Part shown: piece by piece, positions 34,983 to 43,448 of the stretch
How positions within the stretch are numbered: the stretch's first letter is position 1
How the letters are laid out: each line of letters starts with the position of its first letter
Made by a program: the position numbers and the translations under genes
Assembly: GCA_003605175.1 (NCBI GenBank)
Contig: QWDA01000003.1
Span: forward strand, 1 to 64,000
Length of the DNA stretch: 64,000 nucleotides
Source: Paracoccaceae bacterium
Lineage (GTDB): Bacteria > Pseudomonadota > Alphaproteobacteria > Rhodobacterales > Rhodobacteraceae
Reading direction: 5' to 3'
The notes under the pieces: model-generated
Databases searched by the model: none
What the model saw: only the letters and a program-made list of their open reading frames with translations
What the model was told of the DNA's origin: nothing

Positions 34983-35966
34983 ATGCCGCCGGGTCCGCGA
35001 AACCTGATCACCGACGTGCCCGGCATCCTCGTGGGCAATGCCGCCGATCCCGCGCACCGGACCGGGGTCAGCGTGGTCACCTCCGACAAGCCCTTCACCG
35101 CCGCGGTCCATGTCATGGGCGGCGCGCCCGGAACCCGCGAGACCGATCTCCTCGCCCCCGAGGCCACGGTCGAGGCGGTCGATGCGCTGGTCCTCTCCGG
35201 CGGCTCCGCCTTCGGGCTCGATGCCGCCGCCGGCGTGGTCGAGGCGCTGAAATCCGAGGGCAGGGGCTTTGCCGTCGGCCCCGCCCGGATCCCCATCGTG
35301 CCCGCCGCGATCATCTTCGACCTGCTCACCGCGCCCACATGGACCGAGCCGCCCTGGCGCGCGCTCGGAAGGGCCGCCTATGCGGCGCGCGGCACCGAAT
35401 TCGCCCTTGGCACCGAAGGCGCGGGCACCGGCGCCACCACCGCCAATCTCAAGGGCGGGCTCGGCTCGGCCTCCGAACGGCTGGCGAACGGCGCCACCAT
35501 CGGCGCGCTTGTCGTCGCGAACCCGGTGGGCCAGGTCACCGCCGGCGACTGTCCCGCGTTCTGGGCTGCGCCTTTCGAGGAAGGCGGCGAATTCGGTGGC
35601 GGCCCCCTGCCGCGGGCGCCCGCCGCCCTGCCGCCGACCAAGACCAACCGCCGCAGCGCCACGGTGATCGCCGTGGTCGCGACCGACCTCGCGCTGACCA
35701 AACCCCAGGCGAAGCGCCTCGCGGTGATGGCCCATGACGGTATCGCCCGCGCCGTCGTGCCGTCGCACACGCCCTTCGACGGCGATCTCGTCTTCGCCGC
35801 CGCCACCGGCCGCATCGCGCCGGAGAACCCCGCGCAGGACCTGATCCGCGCCGGCCACGCCGCCGCCACCTGCCTCGCCCGCGCCATCGCCCGGGCGGTC
35901 TACAGCGCCCGCGCCGCCGAGGGCGATCCGCTGCCCACCTGGCAGGACCGTTTCGGCAAACCCTGA
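34983..35966 (+). CDS. P1-family (DmpA-type) aminopeptidase / amidohydrolase
   Basis: This 327-residue self-processing N-terminal nucleophile hydrolase is related to DmpA and BapA L-aminopeptidases/D-esterases and to 6-aminohexanoate-oligomer endohydrolases. Marks are NLITDVPGILVGNA, LVLSGGSAFGLDAAAGVVEAL, GAGTGATTANLKGG and the processing-site region RRSATVIAVVATD. There a Thr (or the Ser two residues before) would become the new N-terminal nucleophile. There is no signal peptide, so it is likely cytosolic. It follows the SDR gene closely. Confidence 0.88.
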   Translation: MPPGPRNLITDVPGILVGNAADPAHRTGVSVVTSDKPFTAAVHVMGGAPGTRETDLLAPEATVEAVDALVLSGGSAFGLDAAAGVVEALKSEGRGFAVGPARIPIVPAAIIFDLLTAPTWTEPPWRALGRAAYAARGTEFALGTEGAGTGATTANLKGGLGSASERLANGATIGALVVANPVGQVTAGDCPAFWAAPFEEGGEFGGGPLPRAPAALPPTKTNRRSATVIAVVATDLALTKPQAKRLAVMAHDGIARAVVPSHTPFDGDLVFAAATGRIAPENPAQDLIRAGHAAATCLARAIARAVYSARAAEGDPLPTWQDRFGKP

Positions 35967-35970
35967 CCCC

Positions 35971-36032
35971 CCTTCTTTGGGTCCGGAAAATCCCGGGGTG
36001 AGGCCCGTCAGGGCCGAGGGGCAGCGCCCCTC
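35971..36032 (+). repeat. Intergenic element ending in a GAGGGGC hairpin
   Basis: After the peptidase stop comes CTTCTTTGGGTCCGGAAAA, then a perfect 7-bp stem GAGGGGC (36016-36022) and GCCCCTC (36026-36032) with a 3-base loop. It may serve as a terminator between the convergent genes ending at 35966 and 36092. Only one copy occurs in this window. Confidence 0.4.
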
Positions 36033-36091
36033 ACCGCGCCCGGCGCGGCACGCGGCGGGCGCGGGTCGCCGCCGGCAGGCGGCGAAACCCC

Positions 36092-36892
36092 TCAGCCAGC
36101 CCCCGCGAGAAGGCCGACGATCTCGCTGTCCGGATCCGCCAGCGCATCGATCACATCGAAATGATGCCGCCCCGGCACCACATGGAGCGGTGCATCCCAG
36201 GCATCCGACAGTCCCCGCGCCTGCGCCAGAAAGGCCGGCCGCTCGTCAGCCCCGACCCAGACCGACACGTCCATCCCCGGCGCCTTCTCCAGAAGCACCG
36301 GGCTCTCCGCCCGCGCCGCCGCCGCGTCCAGCCGCAGGTCGGCATTCATCGCCGTGTCGATCAGCGGCCCGAGATCGCCCAGGGGCGAGATCGCCGCCAC
36401 ATGGGCGATCCGCGCCGCCACCGCCGCGGGCAATGGCGCATCGGCACAGGCCATCCGCGCTACTAGGTGTCCGCCCGCCGAATGCCCCGCCAGCGTCACC
36501 GGCCCCGCAACAAGTTCCGCCGCCGCCGTCACCGCCGCCGCGACCGACCGGGTGATCTCCGCGATCCGCACCTCCGGGCAGAGCGGGTAGGACGGCACCG
36601 CCACCGCCCGGCCCCGCGTCGTGGCGCCGCGCGCGAGATGCGACCAGAACCCCCGGTCGAACAGGTGCCAGTAGCCGCCATGGACGAAGACCAGGAGCCC
36701 CTCGGGCCGCCCGGCCGGGTAGAACAGGTCGAACTTCTCGCGCGGATGGGCGCCGTAGGGGGCGTTCAGCCGCGCCCGGCCGAGCGAAGCCTCCAGCGCG
36801 CGGAACGCCTGCGCCTCCTCGGCCCAGAGATCCGGGTACTCCGCGCCCCCCGGGATGAAGTCGGAATTCTGGTACGCGAGATCGTTCGACAT
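36092..36892 (-). CDS. Alpha/beta hydrolase, kynurenine-formamidase-like
   Basis: This 266-residue serine hydrolase has the oxyanion-hole motif FVHGGYW, the nucleophile elbow AGHSAGGH, and the late His in PGRHHFDVID. The HGGYW plus AGHSAGGH pair is typical of the arylformamidase (kynurenine formamidase) branch of esterase/lipase-like hydrolases. No other tryptophan-degradation gene is nearby, so the substrate is unproven. The ATG at 36892 (SNDLAYQNSDFIPGG) is chosen over an Arg-rich upstream extension. Confidence 0.85.
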   Translation of the reverse strand: MSNDLAYQNSDFIPGGAEYPDLWAEEAQAFRALEASLGRARLNAPYGAHPREKFDLFYPAGRPEGLLVFVHGGYWHLFDRGFWSHLARGATTRGRAVAVPSYPLCPEVRIAEITRSVAAAVTAAAELVAGPVTLAGHSAGGHLVARMACADAPLPAAVAARIAHVAAISPLGDLGPLIDTAMNADLRLDAAAARAESPVLLEKAPGMDVSVWVGADERPAFLAQARGLSDAWDAPLHVVPGRHHFDVIDALADPDSEIVGLLAGAG

Positions 36893-36977
36893 GCCCGCTC
36901 GCCTCCGCTGCAACTGGACTCTCGCCCTTCCCGGGGGCATTCAGTCCACCAAACCCCCAATGCTCCCGGAGGACAAG

Positions 36978-38447
36978 ATGCTCGACCAGACGACCGATCT
37001 CCGTTCCATGCTTTCCGACCCCGGCCTCCTGGAAACCCGCGCCTATCTCGCGGGCGAATGGGTCGAGGGCCCGGCGGCGTTCGACGTGACGAACCCGGCC
37101 CGTGGCGACGTGATCGCCCGGGTGGCCGACATCCCGCGCGAACGGGTGGCGCAGACCATCGCGATCGCCCAGGCCGCCCAGAAGGGCTGGGCCGCGAGGA
37201 CCGCGAAGGAACGTGCCAACATCCTGCGCAAGTGGTTCGACCTGATGGTCGCCCATGCCGACGACCTCGCGACGATCCTGACGGCCGAACAGGGCAAGCC
37301 GCTCGCCGAGGCGAAGGGCGAGATCCTCTACGGCGCCGCCTATATCGAATGGTTCGCCGAGGAGGCCAAGCGCGTCTATGGCGAGACGATCCCCGGCCAT
37401 CAGTCCGACAAGCGCCTCACCGTCATCAGGCAGCCGATCGGCGTCGCCGCCGCAATCACGCCCTGGAACTTCCCGAACGCGATGATCACCCGCAAGGCCG
37501 GCCCGGCGCTGGCCGCGGGCTGTTCGTTCCTCGTTCGCCCCGCCACGCTCACGCCCCTGTCGGCGCTCGCCCTCGGCGTGCTCGCCGACCGGGCGGGCCT
37601 CCCGAAGGGCGTGTTCTCGGTGATCCCCTCGTCCCGATCCTCCGAGATCGGCAAGGAATTCTGCGAGAACTCGGCGGTGCGGAAGCTCTCCTTCACCGGC
37701 TCCACCGAAGTCGGCCGCATCCTGCTGAAACAGGCCGCCGATCAGGTCATGAAATGCTCGATGGAGCTCGGCGGCAACGCGCCCTTCATCGTGTTCGACG
37801 ACGCCGATCTCGACGCGGCGGTCGAGGGCGCGATCCTGTGCAAGTTCCGCAACAACGGCCAGACCTGCGTCTGCGCGAACCGGCTCTACGTGCAGGACGG
37901 CGTCTATGACGCCTTCGCCGAGAAGCTCCGGGCGCGGCTTGCCACGATGAAGGTCGGCGACGGGCTCGACGGCGCCGATCTCGGCCCGCTGATCGAACCC
38001 GCCGCCGTCGCCAAGGTGAAGGAGCATATCGCCGACGCCGTGTCGAAGGGCGGCACGGTCCTCACCGGCGGCACGGAGCACGGGCTCGGCGGCCTGTTCT
38101 TCGAACCGACCATCGTGACCGGCGTCACCCAGGACATGATGGTCGCGACCGAGGAAACCTTCGGCCCCTTCGCGCCGCTCTTCCGCTTCAAGGACGAGGA
38201 CGAGGTGATCGCCATGGCCAATGACACGATCTTCGGCCTCGCCTCCTATTTCTACGCCAGGGACCTTTCCCGCGTGTACAAGGTCGCCGAGGCGCTGGAA
38301 TACGGCATGGTCGGCGTCAACACCGGCATCATCTCGACCGAGGTCGCGCCCTTCGGCGGCGTCAAGCAGTCCGGCCTCGGCCGCGAAGGCTCGCGGCACG
38401 GCATCGAGGACTACCTCGAGATGAAATACATCTGCATGAGCGTGTGA
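36978..38447 (+). CDS. gabD: NAD(P)-dependent succinate-semialdehyde dehydrogenase
   Basis: This 489-residue aldehyde dehydrogenase oxidises succinate semialdehyde to succinate, the last step of 4-aminobutyrate breakdown. It has ITPWNFPNAMITRK, the cofactor loop FTGSTEVGRIL, the general base Glu in MELGGNAPFIVF and the catalytic Cys in NNGQTCVCANRL. The GabD-type tail YLEMKYICMSV supports the substrate call. One oddity is that the usually Lys-containing KPA(S/E)xTP motif reads RPATLTP. The ATG at 36978 has GGAGG at 36968-36972. No GABA transaminase is adjacent. A strong hairpin follows. Confidence 0.92.
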   Translation: MLDQTTDLRSMLSDPGLLETRAYLAGEWVEGPAAFDVTNPARGDVIARVADIPRERVAQTIAIAQAAQKGWAARTAKERANILRKWFDLMVAHADDLATILTAEQGKPLAEAKGEILYGAAYIEWFAEEAKRVYGETIPGHQSDKRLTVIRQPIGVAAAITPWNFPNAMITRKAGPALAAGCSFLVRPATLTPLSALALGVLADRAGLPKGVFSVIPSSRSSEIGKEFCENSAVRKLSFTGSTEVGRILLKQAADQVMKCSMELGGNAPFIVFDDADLDAAVEGAILCKFRNNGQTCVCANRLYVQDGVYDAFAEKLRARLATMKVGDGLDGADLGPLIEPAAVAKVKEHIADAVSKGGTVLTGGTEHGLGGLFFEPTIVTGVTQDMMVATEETFGPFAPLFRFKDEDEVIAMANDTIFGLASYFYARDLSRVYKVAEALEYGMVGVNTGIISTEVAPFGGVKQSGLGREGSRHGIEDYLEMKYICMSV

Positions 38448-38449
38448 CA

Positions 38450-38474
38450 GGAAGGCGCCGCCCCGGCGCCTTCC
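38450..38474 (+). terminator. Strong hairpin immediately after gabD
   Basis: GGAAGGCGCC (38450-38459) is the perfect reverse complement of 38465-38474, giving a 10-bp stem with a 5-base GCCCC loop three bases after the stop codon. There is no T-run. Confidence 0.65.
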
Positions 38475-38643
38475 CGACGCGCCGGTCTCCCGGATCGGCC
38501 GGCCCGCGCCGGTGTGGCGCGGCAACAGGCGCGCGGCCCCGGTGCGGCCGGGGCTTGCGGCCGATGAGGTGCCGCCCCTAAATCCACCGCGGGGGAGACG
38601 TCGAGCGTGCCCGCGGTCATTCGCATTCGCGCGATTCGCTCTA

Positions 38644-38707
38644 GCCATTTGATTTCGCATGTCCGGGGAATGCAAAACCGGTTCCCGCTTTTGCGCGACA
38701 TGCTCCA
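38644..38707 (-). repeat. Dispersed palindromic intergenic element, copy B
   Basis: This is the inverted copy of the element at 14894-14956. Its minus-strand reading starts GGAGCATGTCGCGCAAAAG and ends CATGCGAAATCAAATGG. It overlaps the ribosome-site region of the SPFH gene at 38723, so the element's end may lie in that gene's leader. Confidence 0.75.
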
Positions 38708-38722
38708 GGAGACGGTCAGCAC

Positions 38723-39607
38723 ATGGAAATCCTTTCGATCATTGGCGGTGGTGGCGTGACGCTGCTGCTTCTCGCCGGGTTCATCATCCTCTGCATCATC
38801 AAGGGCGTGCGGATCGTTCCGCAGTCCGAAAAGTTCGTTGTCGAACGCTTTGGCCGCCTGCGCTCGGTGCTGGGGCCGGGGATCAACTTCATCGTGCCGT
38901 TCCTCGACCGGGTGGCGCACAAGATCTCGATCCTCGAACGGCAATTGCCGACCCACAGCCAGGACGCGATCACCTCGGACAACGTGCTGGTGCAGGTCGA
39001 GACCAGCGTGTTCTACCGGATCCTCCAACCCGAGAAGACGGTCTACCGGATCCGCGACGTGGACGGCGCGATCACCACGACCGTCACCGGCATCGTGCGC
39101 GCCGAGATCGGCAAGATGGAACTCGACGAGGTGCAGTCGAACCGCTCGGCGCTGATCCAGCAGATCAAGGATCACGTGGCGGAGGCCGTCGACGATTGGG
39201 GGATCGAGGTGACGCGCGCCGAGATCCTCGACGTCAATCTCGACCAGGCGACGCGCGAGGCGATGCTGCAGCAGCTCAACGCCGAGCGTGAGCGGCGCGC
39301 GGCGGTGACCCGCGCTGAGGGCCAGAAACGGGCGATCGAGCTGAATGCCGATGCCGAGCTCTACGCCGCCGAGCAGGTGGCCAAGGCGCGGCGGATCCAG
39401 GCGGACGCCGAGGCCTATGCCACCGGCGTCGTCGCGCAGGCGATCAAGGAAAACGGGCTCGAGGCGGCGCAATACCAGGTGGCGCTGAAGCAGGTCGAGG
39501 CGCTTGCGGTGCTCGGCAAGGGCGAAGGGAAGCAGACGGTCGTGGTGCCCGCGCAGGCGCTCGAGGCCTTCGGCGACGCGTTCCGGATGCTGCGGGGGCG
39601 GTCGTGA
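38723..39607 (+). CDS. SPFH/Band 7 membrane protein (QmcA-like stomatin)
   Basis: This 294-residue protein has one N-terminal membrane helix (GGVTLLLLAGFIILCIIKG), a Band 7/SPFH domain (VPQSEKFVVERFGRLRSVLGPGINFIVPF; TSVFYRILQPEKTVYRI) and a C-terminal coiled coil with Ala/Glu repeats (AERERRAAVTRAEGQKRAIEL). Such proteins form large membrane cages or microdomains and often regulate proteases such as FtsH. The next gene, an NfeD-like protein, overlaps by 4 bases, the standard partner arrangement. Confidence 0.94.
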   Translation: MEILSIIGGGGVTLLLLAGFIILCIIKGVRIVPQSEKFVVERFGRLRSVLGPGINFIVPFLDRVAHKISILERQLPTHSQDAITSDNVLVQVETSVFYRILQPEKTVYRIRDVDGAITTTVTGIVRAEIGKMELDEVQSNRSALIQQIKDHVAEAVDDWGIEVTRAEILDVNLDQATREAMLQQLNAERERRAAVTRAEGQKRAIELNADAELYAAEQVAKARRIQADAEAYATGVVAQAIKENGLEAAQYQVALKQVEALAVLGKGEGKQTVVVPAQALEAFGDAFRMLRGRS

Positions 39608-39882
39608 TCTGGAGCGAATGGTGGGTCTGGGTCGCCGGCGCGCTGGCGCTGGCGGTCCTGGAGGTGCTGGTCTCGGGCTGGATCTTCCTCGGCTTCGCCA
39701 TCGGCGCCGCGCTGGTCGGGCTGATCCTGGCGCTGGGCGGGATCGGCCTTCTCGGCAGTTCGCTGCCCCTGACACTCGTGGTCTTCGCGGTCCTGTCGCT
39801 CGCCGTCTGGCTGGTGCTGCGCCGGCTTGTTGGCGTGCGTGAAGGGCAGGTGAAGGTCTGGGACAAGGACATCAACGAATAG
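39604..39882 (+). CDS. NfeD-like membrane protein, partner of the SPFH protein
   Basis: The product is 92 residues. Three helices (WVWVAGALALAVLEVLVSGWIFLG, AIGAALVGLILALGGIGLLG, LTLVVFAVLSLAVWLVL) are followed by a very short C-terminal beta stretch (GVREGQVKVWDKDINE). Short NfeD proteins of this type co-occur with QmcA-like stomatins. Here the OB-fold domain of longer NfeD proteins is almost absent. The GTG start overlaps the upstream stop (GTGA). Confidence 0.88.
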   Translation: MIWSEWWVWVAGALALAVLEVLVSGWIFLGFAIGAALVGLILALGGIGLLGSSLPLTLVVFAVLSLAVWLVLRRLVGVREGQVKVWDKDINE

Positions 39883-39977
39883 AGCGTGTCGCGCGCCTGC
39901 GGACGAGGCCGGCGCGCTCCGGTGACGCCGGGCTTCGGCGGCGCTGAACTGCCGCAGCCGGATCGGCTGCGCTTTCG

Positions 39978-41783
39978 CTACTCCCCGGCGAGCCGGGCCT
40001 CCGGGTTGAACCGGGTTTCCTCGGTGATCGTGAACTGTCCGCGGGTCAGCTTCTGGATCTTGCCTTGCCGCAGGAGTTGCCCGAACGACCGCAGCCCGGC
40101 CTCGCGGCTGAACTCCTCGCCGGTATCGAGATGGGAGATCCGCCGCATCAGGTCTGGCCGCGAGAACAGCTTGTGCCCCTCGACGAAGGCGGTATAGGCC
40201 GCCGCCGCCTCAAGCAGGTCGGGCAGATCGGTCGCGCCCATCCGGGCGGCGAAATCGGTGAAGCCGGAATCCCCGGCGTCGGACCGGCCTTCGTCCTCGG
40301 GGTCGAACCCGTCTTCTTCCTCGTCGATCCTCTGTTCGGACACCAGGACCAGCGGCGTGGAGACCGGGCGGCGCTCCGACATCGTCGCCGGTTGGTGCGG
40401 CTCGGTGCGGTGCGGCTGCACCACCCGGGCGAGATCGTCGCGGTAGTTGCGCTGTTCCTTGGCTTCTTCTTCCTCGGGCTGGATCCGCTTCAGAAGCCGG
40501 TCGGCCTTGGTTGCGGCCACCGCCGCCTTCAGATGCGCGATCGCCGAGCGCCTGCGGCTGCCCTCGTCGTCGTCGAGCCGGGTGTTGGTCTGTTCGAGGA
40601 TCCGGTCGAAGGCCGCGTCCTCGGTGCGGGCGGCATCGAAGCCCGGGCGGCGGTTCAGCGCCTCGGTCGATTCCCGTTCGGCCGCGGCCAGCTTGCGGAT
40701 CGTGTCCTTGACGCTTTCCTGGTAGGCGTCGGCGGCCGGGCGCGCAGGCGCCTCGGAGACGGGCGCCACGTCCTCCTCTTCGGCAACCTCCTCCGGCTCG
40801 TCCGCCCAATCCCGATCGGGGAGAGCTTCCGCAGGCGCTTCGGCCGCCTCATCGGGGAGCGCCGGTTCCTGTGCCTCGGCCTCCGCGGCCAGTTCATGCG
40901 CCGCGCGCTTCAGCTTGACGATCCGCGCGGCGAGGCCCATCGATTCCTCCACGTCGCCGTCGGTCGTACCGTCCCAGGTGTCGAAATCCTCGGCGGCTTC
41001 CTCCGGCATCTCCGCCGCGGCCTTCACCGCCTGTCTCTCGGGTGCCGGCATGTCCGGCGCTGCGTCCTCGACATCCCCGGCGCGGGGGACGTCCTCGAAA
41101 TCCGCGTCTTCCACGTCGTCGCGGGCAAAGGCGGCCTCGATCGAGCCGGTGAACTGGCCCTCGCCGCGCGGCCGGCTCGCGGCGCCGCCCGAAACCACGG
41201 CCCGGATCCGGTTCAGTTTCGCGGCCACGGAGTTGTCGGCGGCGTCGGGCGCCGGCATGGGCTCGGGCATGGGCGCGGCCGGGGCATCGGCCAGCGCCTC
41301 CTCGTCCTCGGCATAGACCGCTTCGCCGGGATCGGCCGGAGCGGGCGCGGCGTCCGGCGGGGCCGGCGCCTCGGCCTCAGGCTCGGAAACCGGTTCGGGT
41401 TCGGGCTCGGCAACGGGAGCGGCCTCGGCGACTGGTTCCGCGGCGGGCGCCGGCTCCGGGGCCGGTTCAGGCGCCGGCTCGGGCCGGGACGCGCGCTCTG
41501 CCGTAGTGGGCTCGGCCTCCTCGTCGACCTGGCGCAGCACGACGCCGTCGCCCTGGTCGCGCAGCCGCGACACCACCCGGCGCTTCACCTCGCGCTGGGC
41601 GATGGAATGCAGCATCTCGGCATCGGGCGTCGGCGGTTCGGCGCCGAAATAGCGATCCTCGGCGGCGAGGTCGCGGAAGTACTCGGCAATCGACCGCATC
41701 GTGGAAAACGGGTCGTCGAATCCTTCCAGCGTGCACGAGAAAGTCCCGTACGACACGGTCAGGATTTTGCTCGAGCCTACCAT
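39978..41783 (-). CDS. Large acidic Pro/Ala-rich protein conserved in Rhodobacterales-like genomes
   Basis: This 601-residue cytosolic protein has a folded N-terminus (ILTVSYGTFSCTLEGFDDPFSTMRSIAEYF, in part, residues 5-40) and ISAQREVKRRV-like basic helix. A long disordered acidic region follows (about 95-330) with PEPAPEP repeats and clusters of Glu/Asp. A C-terminal globular part (TDFAARMGATDLPDLLEAAAAY; FSREAGLRSFGQLL; GQFTITEETRF) closes it. I do not recognise a named family. The two ordered ends joined by a charged linker suggest a scaffold. The ATG at 41783 follows GAGAGG. It is divergent from thiN. Confidence 0.8.
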   Translation of the reverse strand: MVGSSKILTVSYGTFSCTLEGFDDPFSTMRSIAEYFRDLAAEDRYFGAEPPTPDAEMLHSIAQREVKRRVVSRLRDQGDGVVLRQVDEEAEPTTAERASRPEPAPEPAPEPAPAAEPVAEAAPVAEPEPEPVSEPEAEAPAPPDAAPAPADPGEAVYAEDEEALADAPAAPMPEPMPAPDAADNSVAAKLNRIRAVVSGGAASRPRGEGQFTGSIEAAFARDDVEDADFEDVPRAGDVEDAAPDMPAPERQAVKAAAEMPEEAAEDFDTWDGTTDGDVEESMGLAARIVKLKRAAHELAAEAEAQEPALPDEAAEAPAEALPDRDWADEPEEVAEEEDVAPVSEAPARPAADAYQESVKDTIRKLAAAERESTEALNRRPGFDAARTEDAAFDRILEQTNTRLDDDEGSRRRSAIAHLKAAVAATKADRLLKRIQPEEEEAKEQRNYRDDLARVVQPHRTEPHQPATMSERRPVSTPLVLVSEQRIDEEEDGFDPEDEGRSDAGDSGFTDFAARMGATDLPDLLEAAAAYTAFVEGHKLFSRPDLMRRISHLDTGEEFSREAGLRSFGQLLRQGKIQKLTRGQFTITEETRFNPEARLAGE

Positions 41784-41857
41784 GCGCAAACCTCTCTGCT
41801 GTACCCGAACGAAACTAGTTACTGTTTCTTACCTGACAATTGGGAACAGACTGTGGC

Positions 41858-41870
41858 AATTCAGTGAATT
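41858..41870. promoter_or_regulatory. 13-bp palindrome between the acidic protein gene and thiN
   Basis: AATTCA-G-TGAATT is a perfect 6-1-6 inverted repeat, 33 bases before the thiN start and 75 before the divergent gene. It is the only AT-rich palindrome in the 119-base divergent region. Confidence 0.35.
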
Positions 41871-41902
41871 CAATCGGGGTTCGATATTGGTCCGTTTCGG
41901 TC

Positions 41903-42586
41903 ATGAGCACAAACGACAAGTTCTCCAACGGTGTCTTTCGGTCGGGGGCGCCCGTGATCCTCTTGGGGGCGGGCGCCGTTACGGCACAGGATCTTGACGC
42001 GATCCGGCGGCTGGGGTCGAGCCTCGTGGCCGCGGATGGCGGCGCGGGCACCGCGCTGGAGCACGGGCTGACCCCCGACCTCGTGATCGGTGACTTCGAC
42101 TCGTTGCCACATTTTGCTACCGAAAGGTTAACGCCCGAAGCATTTTTTCACGTGGCGGAGCAGGACAGCACCGATTTCGAGAAGTGCCTGAGTCGTATCG
42201 AGGCGCCCCTGATCCTCGCCTTCGGCTTCACCGGGCGGCGGATCGACCACCAGCTTTCGGTGATGAACGTGCTGGTGCGCCATCCCGACCGGCGCTGCCT
42301 GGTGCTGGGGAGCGACGACGTGGTGTTCCACGCGCCGCGACATTTCGCGCCGGATCTCGCACCCGGCACCCGGTTCTCGCTGTTTCCGCTGCGGCCGGTC
42401 CGGGGGCGGTCCGAAGGGCTGCGCTGGCCGATCGCGGGAATCGACTTCGCGCCGGGCGGGCGGGTCGGCACGTCGAACGAGGTGACCGGCCCGGTGCACC
42501 TAGAATTCGACGGCGACGGAATGCTGATCATCCTGCCACGGGGGGTCCTGCCGGAGGTGCTTGCGGCGCTCGCGCCGCACGGCTGA
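41903..42586 (+). CDS. Thiamine diphosphokinase
   Basis: This 227-residue enzyme transfers pyrophosphate from ATP to thiamine. Family motifs are all present: AADGGAGTAL, LVIGDFDSLP and EQDSTDFEKCL, then GFTGRRIDHQLSVMNVL. The C-terminal small domain contains GTSNEVTGPVHLEF. The ATG at 41903 is preferred because the upstream in-frame GTG region is poorly coding. Its last 59 bases overlap, tail to tail, the EamA gene on the other strand. No thiamine riboswitch motif is seen in front of it. Confidence 0.94.
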   Translation: MSTNDKFSNGVFRSGAPVILLGAGAVTAQDLDAIRRLGSSLVAADGGAGTALEHGLTPDLVIGDFDSLPHFATERLTPEAFFHVAEQDSTDFEKCLSRIEAPLILAFGFTGRRIDHQLSVMNVLVRHPDRRCLVLGSDDVVFHAPRHFAPDLAPGTRFSLFPLRPVRGRSEGLRWPIAGIDFAPGGRVGTSNEVTGPVHLEFDGDGMLIILPRGVLPEVLAALAPHG

Positions 42587-43448
42587 GCGCGTGTTCGCGC
42601 AGGCCGATGTAGAGCCCGGCAGCGATGGTCAGCGCGATCCCGGCCAGCGCCGGGCGGTTCGGGAAGTCGTGGAAGATTATCCAGCCATAACAGGTGGCTA
42701 CGGGGATCTCGAGATATTGCATCGGGGCCAGCGTGCTGGCCGGGGCAAGGCGCAGGCTCCAGGTCATGGCAAGATGCGCCAGGGTGCCGACCACGCCCAT
42801 CGCGGCAAGGAGCAGGAGCTGCGAAGCGTCGGGCAGGGCCGGGAGCCCGCCGGCCGCCAGGACCAGCGGCAGGAGGAGCAGGAGCGAGATCGCGCCGCCG
42901 GTGACCTGCAGCGCCACCGGGTCGGTCGCCCGTGCGATCCGCCGCGTGACGAGCATGAAACAGGCGAAGATCACCGCCACGGCCAGCGGCAAGAGCGCCG
43001 GCGCGCCGATCTCGGCATAGCGCGGCTGCAGGACCAGGAGCGTGCCCGCGAAGCCAACGGCGCAGGCGGCGATCCGGCGCCAGCCCACCTCTTCGCCCAG
43101 CAAGAGCCAGCCGAGCAGCAGCAGGATGAACGGCATCACATAGGCGATGGCGATGGCGTCGGCGAGGGGCAGGTAGACCAGCGACAGGAAGATCGCTCCG
43201 AGCCCCGCCAGGTGCAGAACCGAGCGCAGCGCCACCAGCGCCAGCACCCGCCGGCGCCAGATCAACGCCGCGCCGGATGCCAGCGCAAGCGGCAGGAGGA
43301 GCGCGACCTGGAGGCCGATCCGCGCGACCAGGAGCGTCAGGATCGGCAATTCCGCGCCCAGGAGCTTGGCGATGCTGTCGGCCATCGGCGCCAGCACGCA
43401 GAACCCCACCATGAGCAGGATCCCGGCGACCGGACGGTCGGCGGTCAC
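42528..43448 (-). CDS. EamA/DMT-family transporter (second copy in window)
   Basis: This 306-residue protein has ten membrane helices, among them ILLMVGFCVLAPMADSIAKLLG, ALVALRSVLHLAGLGAIFLSLVYLP and VGFAGTLLVLQP. The PLADAIAIAYVMPFILLLLGWLLLGEEVGWRR-type segment (in part) is diagnostic of EamA proteins. The substrate is unknown. The ATG at 43448 overlaps the dacB stop by 4 bases (ATGA), so nadD, dacB and this gene may form one unit. The C-terminal 20 residues (SRAARAPQAPPAGPPVAG) are encoded opposite the 3' end of the thiamine kinase gene. Confidence 0.9.
   Translation of the reverse strand: MTADRPVAGILLMVGFCVLAPMADSIAKLLGAELPILTLLVARIGLQVALLLPLALASGAALIWRRRVLALVALRSVLHLAGLGAIFLSLVYLPLADAIAIAYVMPFILLLLGWLLLGEEVGWRRIAACAVGFAGTLLVLQPRYAEIGAPALLPLAVAVIFACFMLVTRRIARATDPVALQVTGGAISLLLLLPLVLAAGGLPALPDASQLLLLAAMGVVGTLAHLAMTWSLRLAPASTLAPMQYLEIPVATCYGWIIFHDFPNRPALAGIALTIAAGLYIGLREHALSRAARAPQAPPAGPPVAG

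Noticed and set aside
38448-38722. A tRNA or small RNA in the gabD-SPFH gap
   Set aside because: I found a terminator hairpin and the dispersed element but no cloverleaf or T-loop consensus.
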